Below, piece after piece: positions 35,363 through 44,500 of a stretch of 64,000 bases of DNA. Source of the DNA: Thermohalobaculum sp039822785 (GTDB taxonomy: Bacteria > Pseudomonadota > Alphaproteobacteria > Rhodobacterales > Rhodobacteraceae); contig JBCBMO010000004.1 in assembly GCA_039822785.1 (NCBI GenBank), forward strand, positions 124,001 to 188,000. Direction: 5' to 3'. The notes under the pieces were generated by a model that saw only the letters and a program-made list of their open reading frames with translations, did not search any database and was not told where the DNA came from. How positions within the stretch are numbered: the stretch's first letter is position 1; every line of letters begins with the position of its first letter. Both the position numbers and the translations under genes were made by a program.

Positions 35363-35746
35363 TCAGCGCTGCTGCAGCATCTCCTCGGCGGCGGCATCCT
35401 CCACGGCGTCGGTCACGTCATCGACCATGCCCTTGGCCTGATCGGTATAGAGCGCGGCGATGCTGCCCATCTCCTCGGCGTAGTCCTGTGCCGCCTTCTC
35501 CATGAAGGCGCCCCAGACCGTCACCGCCTCCTGCGGGTTCCGGCAGGCCTGCAGGTCGCGCAGCACCTGGCGGTCGCTGTCCAGGCGCTTGCTGTAGAAG
35601 CGCGAGACCTGGCCGTTCATCTCCGCCATGCGACGCATCATGTTCTGATGGGTCTCGGCGATGGCCTGCAGGCTCTTCTGGTTGTTCGCCATCATCGCAC
35701 TCGGGTCGAAGCTCGTCGGGATCTCCGTGGCCTTGTCGTTGGGCAT
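35363..35746 (-). CDS. Phasin family protein
   Basis: 127 residues from ATG 35746, with AGGAGAGG upstream. An amphipathic, Gln/Met-rich helical protein: AMMANNQKSLQAIAETHQNMMRRMAEMNGQVSRFY, then VWGAFMEKAAQDYAEEMGSIAALYTDQAKGMVDDVTDAVEDAA. This matches the alphaproteobacterial phasin/PhaP-like pattern of surface proteins on polyhydroxybutyrate granules. The protein fits a PHB-making organism, and AtoDA handles acetoacetate from the same pool. An FNR-type box lies 105 bases upstream. Confidence 0.85.
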   Translation of the reverse strand: MPNDKATEIPTSFDPSAMMANNQKSLQAIAETHQNMMRRMAEMNGQVSRFYSKRLDSDRQVLRDLQACRNPQEAVTVWGAFMEKAAQDYAEEMGSIAALYTDQAKGMVDDVTDAVEDAAAEEMLQQR

Positions 35747-35850
35747 GATGCCTCTCCTTAGCGGGCGGCTGCCCCGGAAGGCGTGCCGCTCAGTCATGCG
35801 TGGTGGGGTGGGTATTGGTGCGATCTGTCCCATATCGGAACAGCCGCGCC

Positions 35851-35864
35851 TTGACGTCTGTCAA
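35851..35864. promoter_or_regulatory. FNR/FnrL-type box between phasin and rpe
   Basis: TTGAC-GTCT-GTCAA is a perfect inverted repeat of the TTGAY-N4-RTCAA type used by FNR/FnrL regulators. It is 105 bases before the phasin start and 125 before rpe, so either gene or both may respond to low oxygen. Confidence 0.5.
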
Positions 35865-35988
35865 AGCAATGCGCGTTCACCATGCTCTGCCGCTGCTCTA
35901 CCCTGCTTGCCGTGCCGCGGACGTACCGCGCTGGACGCCAGCGCAGCCGCGCCGTAGAGGAGCGGCCAGGACAGCCCAGGAGCGCGCC

Positions 35989-36690
35989 ATGACGTTCGAT
36001 CGCCGCATCAAGATCGCCCCTTCGATCCTCTCTGCCGATTTCGCCGCCTTTGGCGCGGAGTGCGAGGCCGTGGAGGGGCAGGGCGCCGATTGGGTCCATG
36101 TCGACGTGATGGACGGGCATTTCGTGCCCAACATCACCTTTGGCCCGGCGACGGTAAAAGCGATCCGCCCGCATGTGAAGACCGTGCTGGACGTGCATCT
36201 GATGATCGCCCCGGTAGACCCCTACATCGACGCCTTTGCGGCGGCCGGGGCCGATGTGCTGACCGCGCATGTGGAGGCCGGGCCGCACCTGGACCGCACC
36301 CTTCAGGCGATCAGGGGCGCGGGCTGCAAGGCGGGCGTCGCGCTCAACCCCGGCACCCCGGCGGAGGCGATCGCCTATGTCCTGGACCGCATCGACCTGG
36401 TCTGCGTGATGACGGTGAACCCGGGCTTCGGTGGGCAGAGCTTTATCGAGGCGATGATCCCCAAGGTCCGCCGGCTGCGTCAGATGATCGGCGACCGGCC
36501 GATCCATATCGAGATCGATGGCGGTGTGACGCCCCAGACCGCCCCCGCGGTCGCGGCGGCCGGGGCCGATGTGCTGGTGGCGGGCTCGGCGGTCTTCAAG
36601 GGTGGCAGCGTCGTGGACCCGGCGCCCTACGGGACGAATATCCGGGCCATCCGTGATGCGGTTGCGGGCGCTCCGGCGCCTGCCGCCTGA
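35989..36690 (+). CDS. rpe: Ribulose-phosphate 3-epimerase
   Basis: 233 residues from ATG 35989, with CCAGGAG seven bases upstream. The TIM-barrel signatures APSILSADFAAFGAE, VHVDVMDGHFVPNITFGP (metal His and Asp), LDVHLMIAPVDPYI, MTVNPGFGGQSF and IEIDGGVTPQTAPAVAAAGADVLVAGSAVF are all present. It interconverts D-ribulose 5-phosphate and D-xylulose 5-phosphate in the pentose phosphate (and, if present, Calvin) pathway. Metal-binding His/Asp residues are intact. No Calvin cycle genes are seen in the window. Confidence 0.95.
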   Translation: MTFDRRIKIAPSILSADFAAFGAECEAVEGQGADWVHVDVMDGHFVPNITFGPATVKAIRPHVKTVLDVHLMIAPVDPYIDAFAAAGADVLTAHVEAGPHLDRTLQAIRGAGCKAGVALNPGTPAEAIAYVLDRIDLVCVMTVNPGFGGQSFIEAMIPKVRRLRQMIGDRPIHIEIDGGVTPQTAPAVAAAGADVLVAGSAVFKGGSVVDPAPYGTNIRAIRDAVAGAPAPAA

Positions 36691-36694
36691 CGGG

Positions 36695-36708
36695 TTGATC
36701 CGCGTCAA
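36695..36708 (+). promoter_or_regulatory. FNR/FnrL-type box upstream of the cytochrome c gene
   Basis: TTGAT-CCGC-GTCAA matches the classic FNR consensus (TTGAT-N4-ATCAA) at nine of ten fixed bases, in the form common upstream of oxygen-controlled genes in Rhodobacterales. It lies 82 bases before the cytochrome c start, at the position expected for an activating site. Confidence 0.6.
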
Positions 36709-36789
36709 GGCTCGGCCCCTCTCCCCCTGCTCTTCTCAGTCTCGTGGCGTCTGTGACGACGCCCGAAGAGGAGTTGTTGGAGAAACGAC

Positions 36790-37122
36790 GTGCGCCATCT
36801 GCTCGCCCTAGCTGCGCTTGTTCTTGCGCCCTGCCAGGCAGCCGCCGACCCCGCCGCCGCCGTCCGCGCTGAAGGCGTCGTGCGAGGTGGTGAGCTGGCG
36901 GAGCGCTGGTGCAGCGAGTGCCATCTGATCTCGCCCGCCGGGCCTGGCGGGGATATCGGCCCGCCCTTCACCGAGATGACCGTGGAGGAGCCGGCGACCG
37001 AGGCGGCGCTGCGCGGCTGGCTCTTCGACCCGCACGGGCCGATGGAGAACGTGGAGCTGAGCAACGCACAGATCAGCGACATCCTCGTCTATATCCGAAG
37101 CATCCGGCCGGCCGCTGAATGA
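36790..37122 (+). CDS. Small exported c-type cytochrome
   Basis: 110 residues from GTG 36790 (GGAG eight bases upstream). A signal peptide (MRHLLALAALVLAPCQAAA) is followed by one heme-binding CSECH at residues 41-45. Residues 84-86 (GPMENVELS) supply the probable axial Met85. It is a class I cytochrome c of minimal length, working in the periplasm as an electron carrier, perhaps to an oxidase or nitrogen oxide reductase. The FNR-type box upstream supports a role under low oxygen. It precedes the DksA-like gene by 31 bases. Confidence 0.9.
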   Translation: MRHLLALAALVLAPCQAAADPAAAVRAEGVVRGGELAERWCSECHLISPAGPGGDIGPPFTEMTVEEPATEAALRGWLFDPHGPMENVELSNAQISDILVYIRSIRPAAE

Positions 37123-37153
37123 CCGCTGGAGCCTAACGAAGGGAGGCCATGCC

Positions 37154-37468
37154 ATGGTCGACATCGATGCCATGAAGACCCTGCTGGAGCACCGGCGCGC
37201 CGAGTTGGACGTTCGCTTGCACAAGCTCGAAGTGTCGCTCGATGCGCCCGCGCCGAAGGACCGGGAGGACTGCGCCTCCGAGCGTCAGGGCGACGAGGTG
37301 AAGGAGGATCTCGGCCTCGCGGGGCTTACCGAGATCCGCCAGATCGACGCCGCGCTGAAGCGGATCGCCAACGGCGAATTCGGGATCTGCGTGAACTGCG
37401 GCGCTGAGATCTCCGAGGCGCGGCTGCTGGCGGTGCCGCACGCGACGCGATGCCGTCGCTGCGCCTGA
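37154..37468 (+). CDS. TraR/DksA family zinc finger protein
   Basis: 104 residues from ATG 37154 with GGGAGGCC upstream. The C-terminal C4 zinc finger has Cys79, Cys82, Cys100 and Cys103 (CVNCG...CRRC). A helical N-terminus (MKTLLEHRRAELDVRLHKLEVSLD) and acidic loop (REDCASERQGDEVKEDLG) follow the short DksA-like/YbiI-type class rather than full DksA. Such proteins may bind RNA polymerase through its secondary channel, but short forms are poorly studied. Likely in one transcript with the cytochrome c gene. Confidence 0.85.
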   Translation: MVDIDAMKTLLEHRRAELDVRLHKLEVSLDAPAPKDREDCASERQGDEVKEDLGLAGLTEIRQIDAALKRIANGEFGICVNCGAEISEARLLAVPHATRCRRCA

Positions 37469-37535
37469 GGTTTCCGTCTTGAAGCGCGACGGGTTCCGAC
37501 CCTAGTTTCCGGCCAGCCAAACGGGGGAGCCACCC

Positions 37536-37793
37536 ATGCCCGAGACGCCGTCGCCCTGCGTCGACATCTGTAAGTACCGCCGCATGGGGCGTTGCTCCGG
37601 CTGTGCCATGACCGAGATGGAGAAGCGCGCCTTCGACGTGATGAACGACGTCGACAAGCGCGCTTTCCTGGACACGCTGATCGCGCGCCAACAGGAGATG
37701 GGGATCAACCCGGCCTTCTGGGCGACGGCCTATCGGCACAAGTGTCGCCGCGCCGGCGTCGAAAGCCCACTCGACATCACCACCACCGCCTGA
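37536..37793 (+). CDS. DUF1289 domain-containing protein
   Basis: 85 residues. Residues 8-23 hold CVDICKYRRMGRCSGC, a four-cysteine motif (Cys8, Cys12, Cys20, Cys23) characteristic of DUF1289, which may bind a metal. The rest is short and polar. Function unknown. It follows the DksA-like gene by 67 bases and ends in the same convergent region as dps. Confidence 0.88.
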   Translation: MPETPSPCVDICKYRRMGRCSGCAMTEMEKRAFDVMNDVDKRAFLDTLIARQQEMGINPAFWATAYRHKCRRAGVESPLDITTTA

Positions 37794-37838
37794 AGGGTGC
37801 CCTGCGGACGGCACGCACCGCCTGCCGTAGGGACCCAT

Positions 37839-37880
37839 TCGCAGAAACAAACGCCGATCAGGGCATACCCCCGATCGGCG
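37839..37880 (-). terminator. Terminator after dps (bidirectional hairpin)
   Basis: CGCCGATC at 37852-37859 pairs with GATCGGCG at 37873-37880, and the loop itself pairs GGG with CCC. On the minus strand a T-rich tail (TTTGTTTCTG) follows, so it can terminate dps. It also lies downstream of the DUF1289 gene on the plus strand. Confidence 0.6.
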
Positions 37881-37934
37881 CGTTGACGGATGGTCTCGGC
37901 CGCTGGCCGACGTGAGCCACCGGCCTGGTTCGTC

Positions 37935-38405
37935 TCACTGAAGGTGGGCGCCGAGCAGCCAGGCGAACTTCTCGTGGACGCGGCCACGCTCGACCGCCAG
38001 GTCCTCGGTCAGCTTGTCGCCGTGCTTCGCCGCAACCTCCGACAGGGCGTACATGGTGCCCGCCAGCAGCTGCTGATCGTCCCGCATCATCGCGATCATT
38101 TCCTTGTCCGAGGGCACGCCCTCGACTTCCTGCACCTTGGCGCGGGCGATGTGCCCCGACAGCGTGCCGAGGGCATGACCGTCGAGTGCCTTGACCCGCT
38201 CGCCAAGCTCGTCCTGCGCCTCGAAGTGCTCCTCGTAGATCTTCTGGAACAGGTCGTGCAGCGGTCCGAACGCCATGCCGGTCACGTTCCAGTGGAAATT
38301 CTGGGCCTTCATGGTGGTGACGACCGTCTCGGACAGGCCCTGGGTCAGGGCGTCGATGACGGCTTCGAGAGCGCTCTGCTCGAGCTGCATGGCGGTGTTT
38401 TGCAT
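37935..38405 (-). CDS. dps: Dps family DNA-binding ferritin-like protein
   Basis: 156 residues. The dimer-interface ferroxidase site reads AQNFHWNVTGMAFGPLH (His38, His50), then EAQDELGER (Asp65, Glu69). The Asp expected four residues after the second His of E. coli Dps is Gln54 here. It should form a 12-subunit shell that oxidises iron with hydrogen peroxide, stores it and shields DNA. There is no Lys-rich N-terminus. An Irr-type box upstream suggests iron control. Confidence 0.93.
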   Translation of the reverse strand: MQNTAMQLEQSALEAVIDALTQGLSETVVTTMKAQNFHWNVTGMAFGPLHDLFQKIYEEHFEAQDELGERVKALDGHALGTLSGHIARAKVQEVEGVPSDKEMIAMMRDDQQLLAGTMYALSEVAAKHGDKLTEDLAVERGRVHEKFAWLLGAHLQ

Positions 38406-38447
38406 CGCGGACCATTGCCTTTCTGCCGGTTGCTTGCCGGCGCATTC

Positions 38448-38464
38448 TTTGGAACTGTTCTAAG
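38448..38464. promoter_or_regulatory. Irr-type iron box upstream of dps
   Basis: TTTGGAA-CTG-TTCTAAG matches the Irr-box consensus TTTAGAA-N3-TTCTAAA at 12 of 14 fixed positions. It lies 43 bases before the dps start. Irr is an alphaproteobacterial iron-responsive regulator; control of an iron-storage gene would be consistent. Confidence 0.5.
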
Positions 38465-38527
38465 TCTAGTCTACTGGCTCGCGATGTCTAGGGCATCCTG
38501 GGATCAAAGTGCATCGATCCTGGGTTG

Positions 38528-38547
38528 CCCCCGGGCGGGGCCGGGGG
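38528..38547 (-). terminator. GC hairpin after the giant secreted protein gene
   Basis: CCCCCGG-GCGGGG-CCGGGGG (seven-base stem) starts right after the stop codon. No T-run follows on the minus strand, so a Rho-independent role is uncertain. Confidence 0.3.
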
Positions 38548-41500
38548 TCACACGAAGGGGTCGTCGGTCTGCGACGCCAGCCGCGCTTCGTCCGCCGCGT
38601 CGAAGACGAATTCGCGGATCTGGCCGTCGTCCTTCTTGGTCCGCGTGAAGCGCTCGAAGACGCTGACGATATCGAGGAGGGTGCCGTCTTCCTCGGTGAA
38701 GAAACCGGTGACCTCCTGCGGGCCGGGGTCGCCATCTGGCAGCATGAGGTCGAGGTTGTCGGTCTCGTCGGCCACGACCTCCTGCACCGCCGCGCCGCCG
38801 AGGGTCAGCGAGAACGCCCGCCCCTTGCCGTCGGTCCCGAAGTCGAAGACGAAGCGATCGTCGGCGGGTGCCTCGCCGGCGGTGACGCTCACGCTCATGT
38901 CGTCATGCGCGGTGACCAGGTTCATCAGGACGCGCAGGTCGTCGGTACTGTCGATCCGCTCATAGCGCAGGAAGGAGAAGCTGCTGAACGTCAGCCTCTC
39001 CCCGCCTTCCTCGGCAAAGAGGGTGGCGTAGCGACCGAGGTGCAGCCTGTCGCCCTCGGCGAAATCGAGGTCGGTGATCGTGTCGTGGTTCTCGGTGTCG
39101 CCGTGCCGGGCATCGCGCAGGTCGAGCCGGAAGGTATCGCCGCCGGTGCCGCCGGTCATGATGTCGTTGCCGCGCCCGCCGATCAGCAGGTCCGCATCGG
39201 CCCCGCCATCAAGCGTGTCGTCACCGCGATTGCCGCTGAGCAGGTCCTTGCCGGCGCTGCCCAGCAGGATGTCGTCGGCCTTGCGCCCCAGCAACAGGTC
39301 CTTGCCGTCCCCGCCGTCGAAGGCGCGGCCCAACCCCTCGTTCGGCATACGCACGAAGTCGTTGCCGCCGAGGGCGTCGAACTCGCGCGCCTCCGGCGCG
39401 ATCTTGCCAAGATCGACGACATCGCTGAGGTCCGAGAACAGCGTGGGCACCGGCGGATCGATCGGGTTCACGGTGATGGTGATCGGCACCGTGCTGCCCT
39501 CCGCCGGGTCGCTCGCGCTGACCGTGCCGTCGAGAGAGCTCGTGAGCGGGCCCGCCACCGTCACCACACCGTTCGCGTCCACCGCGAAGGCGCCTGCGAC
39601 GGCCTGGGACAAGGCGAAGGTGATCGGCTCACCCTCCGGATCCGTGGCCGCGACCGTGCCGACCTGGGTGCCCGGCATGGCGTCGGCATCGACCGTGAAG
39701 GCGTAGGAGGGCGCGGTGAAACGCGGTGCGTCGTTCACCGGCAGCAGGTCGATGGTGACCGTGGCGGTATCGACGAGCTGGCCGTCGCTGACCTCGACCG
39801 TGAAGCCGACGCCGGTATCGTCATCGGCCGCAGGCGTGAAGTCGAAGCTGCCGTCGTCGTTGAAGTCGAGCTGACCGGTAAGCGGCCCCTCGAGCACCCG
39901 GTAGCTGAGCGCATCGCCCTCGTCGTCGCTGCCCGCGAGCTGACCGCTGATGACCGTGTCCTCATCGCCCGATAGCGCCAGGTCCTCCACCGTCGGTGCA
40001 GTGTTGAGGAGCTGGACGGTGGTATCCACCCCGTCGTTGGTCACCGACAGGCCACCTGCGTCTTCAGGGCCATAGCCGACCAGGCGGATGGTGGTGTCGC
40101 TCGCCGCGTCGCCATCCGTGTCGATGTCCAGGATGAGCGAGCCGAAGCGGATCGAGATGTTCTCTCGCCCAAAGGTCGTGCCCTGGAACACGATCCGCTC
40201 TCCGACCTCATAGTCGAAGAGGCTGTCGCCGTTGTGCTGGATCGGCAGTGCGCGGAAGGTATCGAACCCAAGGCCGCCGAAGACGCTATCTGCCCCCAGT
40301 CCTGAGTTGATGATGTTGTCCGAGGCATTGCCGCGCACGACCTCGGCCTGGTCCGTGCCGTCGATCTGGGCCTCGGTCCCGCCGCCGACCACGGGCACCT
40401 CGAGCGCGCCGAGGTCGAGGACGTCACCGCCCGGCAGTGCATCCTGGAGCCGGCTGTTGCCGTTGGCATCGACGGGCAGCGCCTCGGCCGTGTCGTCGTC
40501 GAGATCGATGTCGAGCACATCGGGGGGCAGGAGGCTGGCATCGCCCGCATCGATCGCCGGGTTGTCGGCGCCGGTGGCCAGCGGCAGGAGCAGCCGCCCG
40601 TCCGGGCCCGGCACGCCGGTGGCGGTGCCGAAGATCTGGGCGCGGGTGGTGGCGGTGAGCACGCCCTGGCCGGACAGATCGTCGTTGGTCGCCGTGCTCA
40701 GGCCGATCAGATTGCCACCCTGAAGCGTCGCCGTCCCCGTCAGATCGTCGTTGCCGGCGGCGCTCTCGTTGGCCAGCAGGATGGTGTTGCCGAGCGTCGC
40801 CGTTGCACCCGCCGCGATCCGCACCCCGCCATCGGTGGTTGCGTCATTGTCCGCCACGGTGCTGCTCAGCAGCTCAAGCGCGGCACCCGTTTCGACATCG
40901 AGCGCGCCAGCCGTGCCTGCCGTGTTGGCGAGGATCGTCGACTGCTCGATCCGTTGACGGTCGGTCTGACCATCGGAGAGTTGGCCGATCAGGGCGACGC
41001 CGCCACCGCTGCCGGTGGCCTCGTTTCCGGCGATCGAGCTGTTCACAGCGCGAACCGACCCATCGACGAAGACCCCGCCGCCGTCCCGCCCGGCGATGTT
41101 GTTCGAGACGCTGCTGCTGTCCAGCAGCAGGCCGCCGAACCCTGTGTCGGAGATCGAGGTCGTCGCGCTGAAGATGCCGCCACCGTCTAGGGCAGCGGTG
41201 TTGCCCGTGATCGTCGAGCGTTCGATATCCAGAAGGCTGCCGCCACTGTCGAAGCGTTGCTGCGAAATGGCGCCGCCGATGCCATCGGAGCTGTTCCCTT
41301 CGAACAGGGTATTGTCCGCGAAGAGACGCGCGCCGATCGAGCCTGCGTAGGCACCGCCTTCGGCGCCGGCAGCATTCTGGCGGAAGGTCGAGTCCTCGAC
41401 CGCAACCTCCGCGCGGATGTTGAAGATGGCGCCGCCTCTGTCCGTCGCGCTGTTGGACTGGAAGGTGGTATCCACGACGGACACCGTCGCCCCGTCGATG

Positions 41501-44500
41501 GAGCCAAGCGCACTGATGGCAGCGCCACGTTCAGCGCTGTTGCCGATAAACTCAGTGCCCTCCGTGACCGCGAGGTCGCCGTTTCTTATGACGATGGCAC
41601 CGCCGGTGTTGCCTTCGAAGCGGGTGTTTTCGATGACGGTGGTCCCGTCGTCGAAGAGTTCGATGGTTGGAAGATCCATGTTGTTCAGGATCTGAGAGTC
41701 GACGATGACCAGATCGCCGCTGCTCTCCACGATGAAGTCCAACCGGTCGATGCTGCTTAACCCGGCGTTATCTCGGATGACGCTGTTTTCGATCCTCAGC
41801 GAACCTTCGTTGTCGATACCGTCACGGTTCCCAGACACTTCGACATTGCGCAGCGTGAGTTCACCGTCGTTGTCGATGGCGCCGTCGCCTGATCCGAAGC
41901 GGGTGAAGGTGCTGTTCCCGACGAGTACGGATGCCGAGGATCCGACGAAGAGACCCGTCGAGGACAGCAGCGTCTCCTGACCGATGAAGTTCACGCCGTC
42001 GATCCGAACGTTGCCGCTGGACACCGCGAGGGCAGTGCCGTTGATGTTTCTGGCTTGTAGCGTCACATCGCCGACACCGTCGTTGTCGATGTCGCCGTCG
42101 ATGATGACATCGCCGCGTACCGAGTTCCCGAAGACCCGGGTGAAGTCATCGAACGAGATCTCCGGAGCGAAGCGGCCTAGCTCGAAGGTGCCATCGATGC
42201 CGAAGCGGATCGTGTCCTGGGTGTCCGGGTTCAGGTTCGCCAGGAAGAGCGCTTCCTGAAGGGACAGATCGTTGGGGCCGCCCATATCGGCCACCGTGCT
42301 GTTGGGTGCCGCACTGTCGATCTCCTCGTCCATGGTGGTCACCACGAAGACCTGCGGCGTGGCGGCGACGGGCTGAAGCTCGACGGCGCCCGCATCGCGG
42401 TCACCGAAGCCGCCGAAGTCGAACTCGCGCGGTGCCCCACGGGCATCGGTGGCAAGGGGCAGCGTCGACAGCAGCCCGTCGTTGTTCACGTCGATGCCCA
42501 GCGCGAGCTCGCTTGTCACAGGATCCGTCGCGTTGCTCCCCGCCGCCTCCAACGCCGGGTTATTGAAGGTGGGTGCGAGACTGACGGTTCGCAGCAGTGT
42601 GCCGGGGTTCGTTGAGAGGACGCCCCCCAGAAACTCGTCGCCCGTGTTGGCGGCGCCATCGGGATTGCGCGTGGCGGTGAAGCCGAAGACCTCGCCGATC
42701 GAGTCCGCCGTGCGGACAGCGAACTCCGATCCATTGATCGTGTAGCCGATCGGATCGCCCTCGAGCCCCACGATGTTGCGCGAAGTCTCCGGCATGTCGA
42801 TGGTGCCGAACAGCTCGTTCGTGGCGCCGGTGCGGTTGCCGCCCTCCAGCGCGAAGTTGCCGAGCACGATGCTATCGGTGAGCGTGAGCGTGCCGACGCC
42901 GACCGACATGCCGCCGCCGACGCCCCCGGCAGAGTTGCCCGTGACGGTCACATGTTCGGCGTCGACGCTGGGGCCGGCGCCGTTCAGCGCGACGGCGCCA
43001 CCATCGCCGGTGGCCTCGTTGTCGCCAAAGGTCACCTGGTAGAGCTTGGTCGTGCCGCCCGCTGCGAAGAACCCGCCGCCGGCATTGGCGTCGTTGTCGC
43101 GGACCGAGCTGTTCACCACCGTCAGCGCGCCGGTGTTGTAGAGCCCGCCGCCCAGCGCCACGCCCGTGCCCGCATTACCCGCCACATCGACGTTGAGCAG
43201 ACGCAGCGTCCCCTCGTTCGCGATGCCGCCGCCGCGCGCGCCCGTGCTGTCCTCGACGCTGGCGTTCTTCATCAGGACATCGGCACCCGAGCCGACGAAC
43301 AGGCCGCCGCCCCAGCCGGCGGTGCCGGCACCGCTCGCCGCGCCGTTCTCCAACGTCACACCGTCGAGGGTCACCGAAGCCCCCTCGACGCTGAGCACCC
43401 GCGCGGCGCCCAGACCGTCAAGGACGAGGTTCGGCAGGCCGTCGCCGTCCAGGTTGGCCAGGATCGAGGTGTCGCCCGTGATCTCCAGCGTGCCCAGGGT
43501 GAGGTCGATCTCGATAGGCCCCAGCCCAAAGGTGCCGGGGTCGAAGCGGATATCGCCGGTCGCCGCGCCGCTGTTGATCGCGTTCACCGCCTCGCGCAGC
43601 GATGTCTGGCCATCGCTGTCGTTGACGACGTCCTCGGCGGTGTTCACGAACAGGCTGACCGGCTCACGCTCATTGCGCCCGTTCACGCGCACCGCGACCT
43701 GGCCCGTGCTGGTGCCCAGGTTCCCGTCGGAAACCGTGTAGCTGAAGCTGTCCGTGGCGAAGGCGCCATCGACGAGGCTCTCGAACTGACCGTTGGGGTC
43801 GTAGTCGAAGCTGCCATCGTCCGAGAGCGTGATCAGCGCGCCGGAGGGCAGCGTGATCGGCGTGCCGAAGGTCACCGACTGGCCGGCGATCTCGACAATC
43901 GTCAGGGTGTCGTCCTCGGCGTCGGTGTCGTTGGTCAGCAGGTTGCCCGAGGTGGGCGTATCCTCATCGGTCTCGGCCGTGTCGTTCACCGCGACCGGAG
44001 CATCGTTCACCCCGGTGATCGTGACCGTGACCGTGGCGCTGGCCGTGAGCTCCCCATCCGTGATCGTGTAGCCGAAGGTGTCGGTCGTCTGAGCCCCTGC
44101 GGCCAGGAACTGGAAGGCCTGGCCCGGATCGTACTGCACGACGCCGCCCTGGATGGTCGCGCTGCCAAGGGTGCCCGTGGTGTCGATGGACTGCAGGCTC
44201 AGCACATCGCCCGTGTCCGGGTCGCTGTCGCCGAGGCGCGGGTCGATCTGGATCGCCGCATCCTCGGTCGTGCCTACCTGGTCGTCCACGGCTGTCGGCG
44301 CATCGTTCACGCCGGTCACGGTGACGGTGAGCGTGGCCTGGTTGGTCGTTCCCTGATCCAGCGCCGCGCGACCGTAGATGGCTGCGGTCAGCCCCAACTG
44401 GTTGGTCCCACCGACACCGGCGGTGTCGCTGCTGGCCAGCAGGTCTGCCAAACCGTCGCCGTTGACGTCACTCCCCTGGTCGACGCGCGACCCCAGCCTG

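Noticed and set aside
39130..39350. CRISPR-like repetition
   Set aside because: The repeats are in-frame RTX codons without unique spacers.
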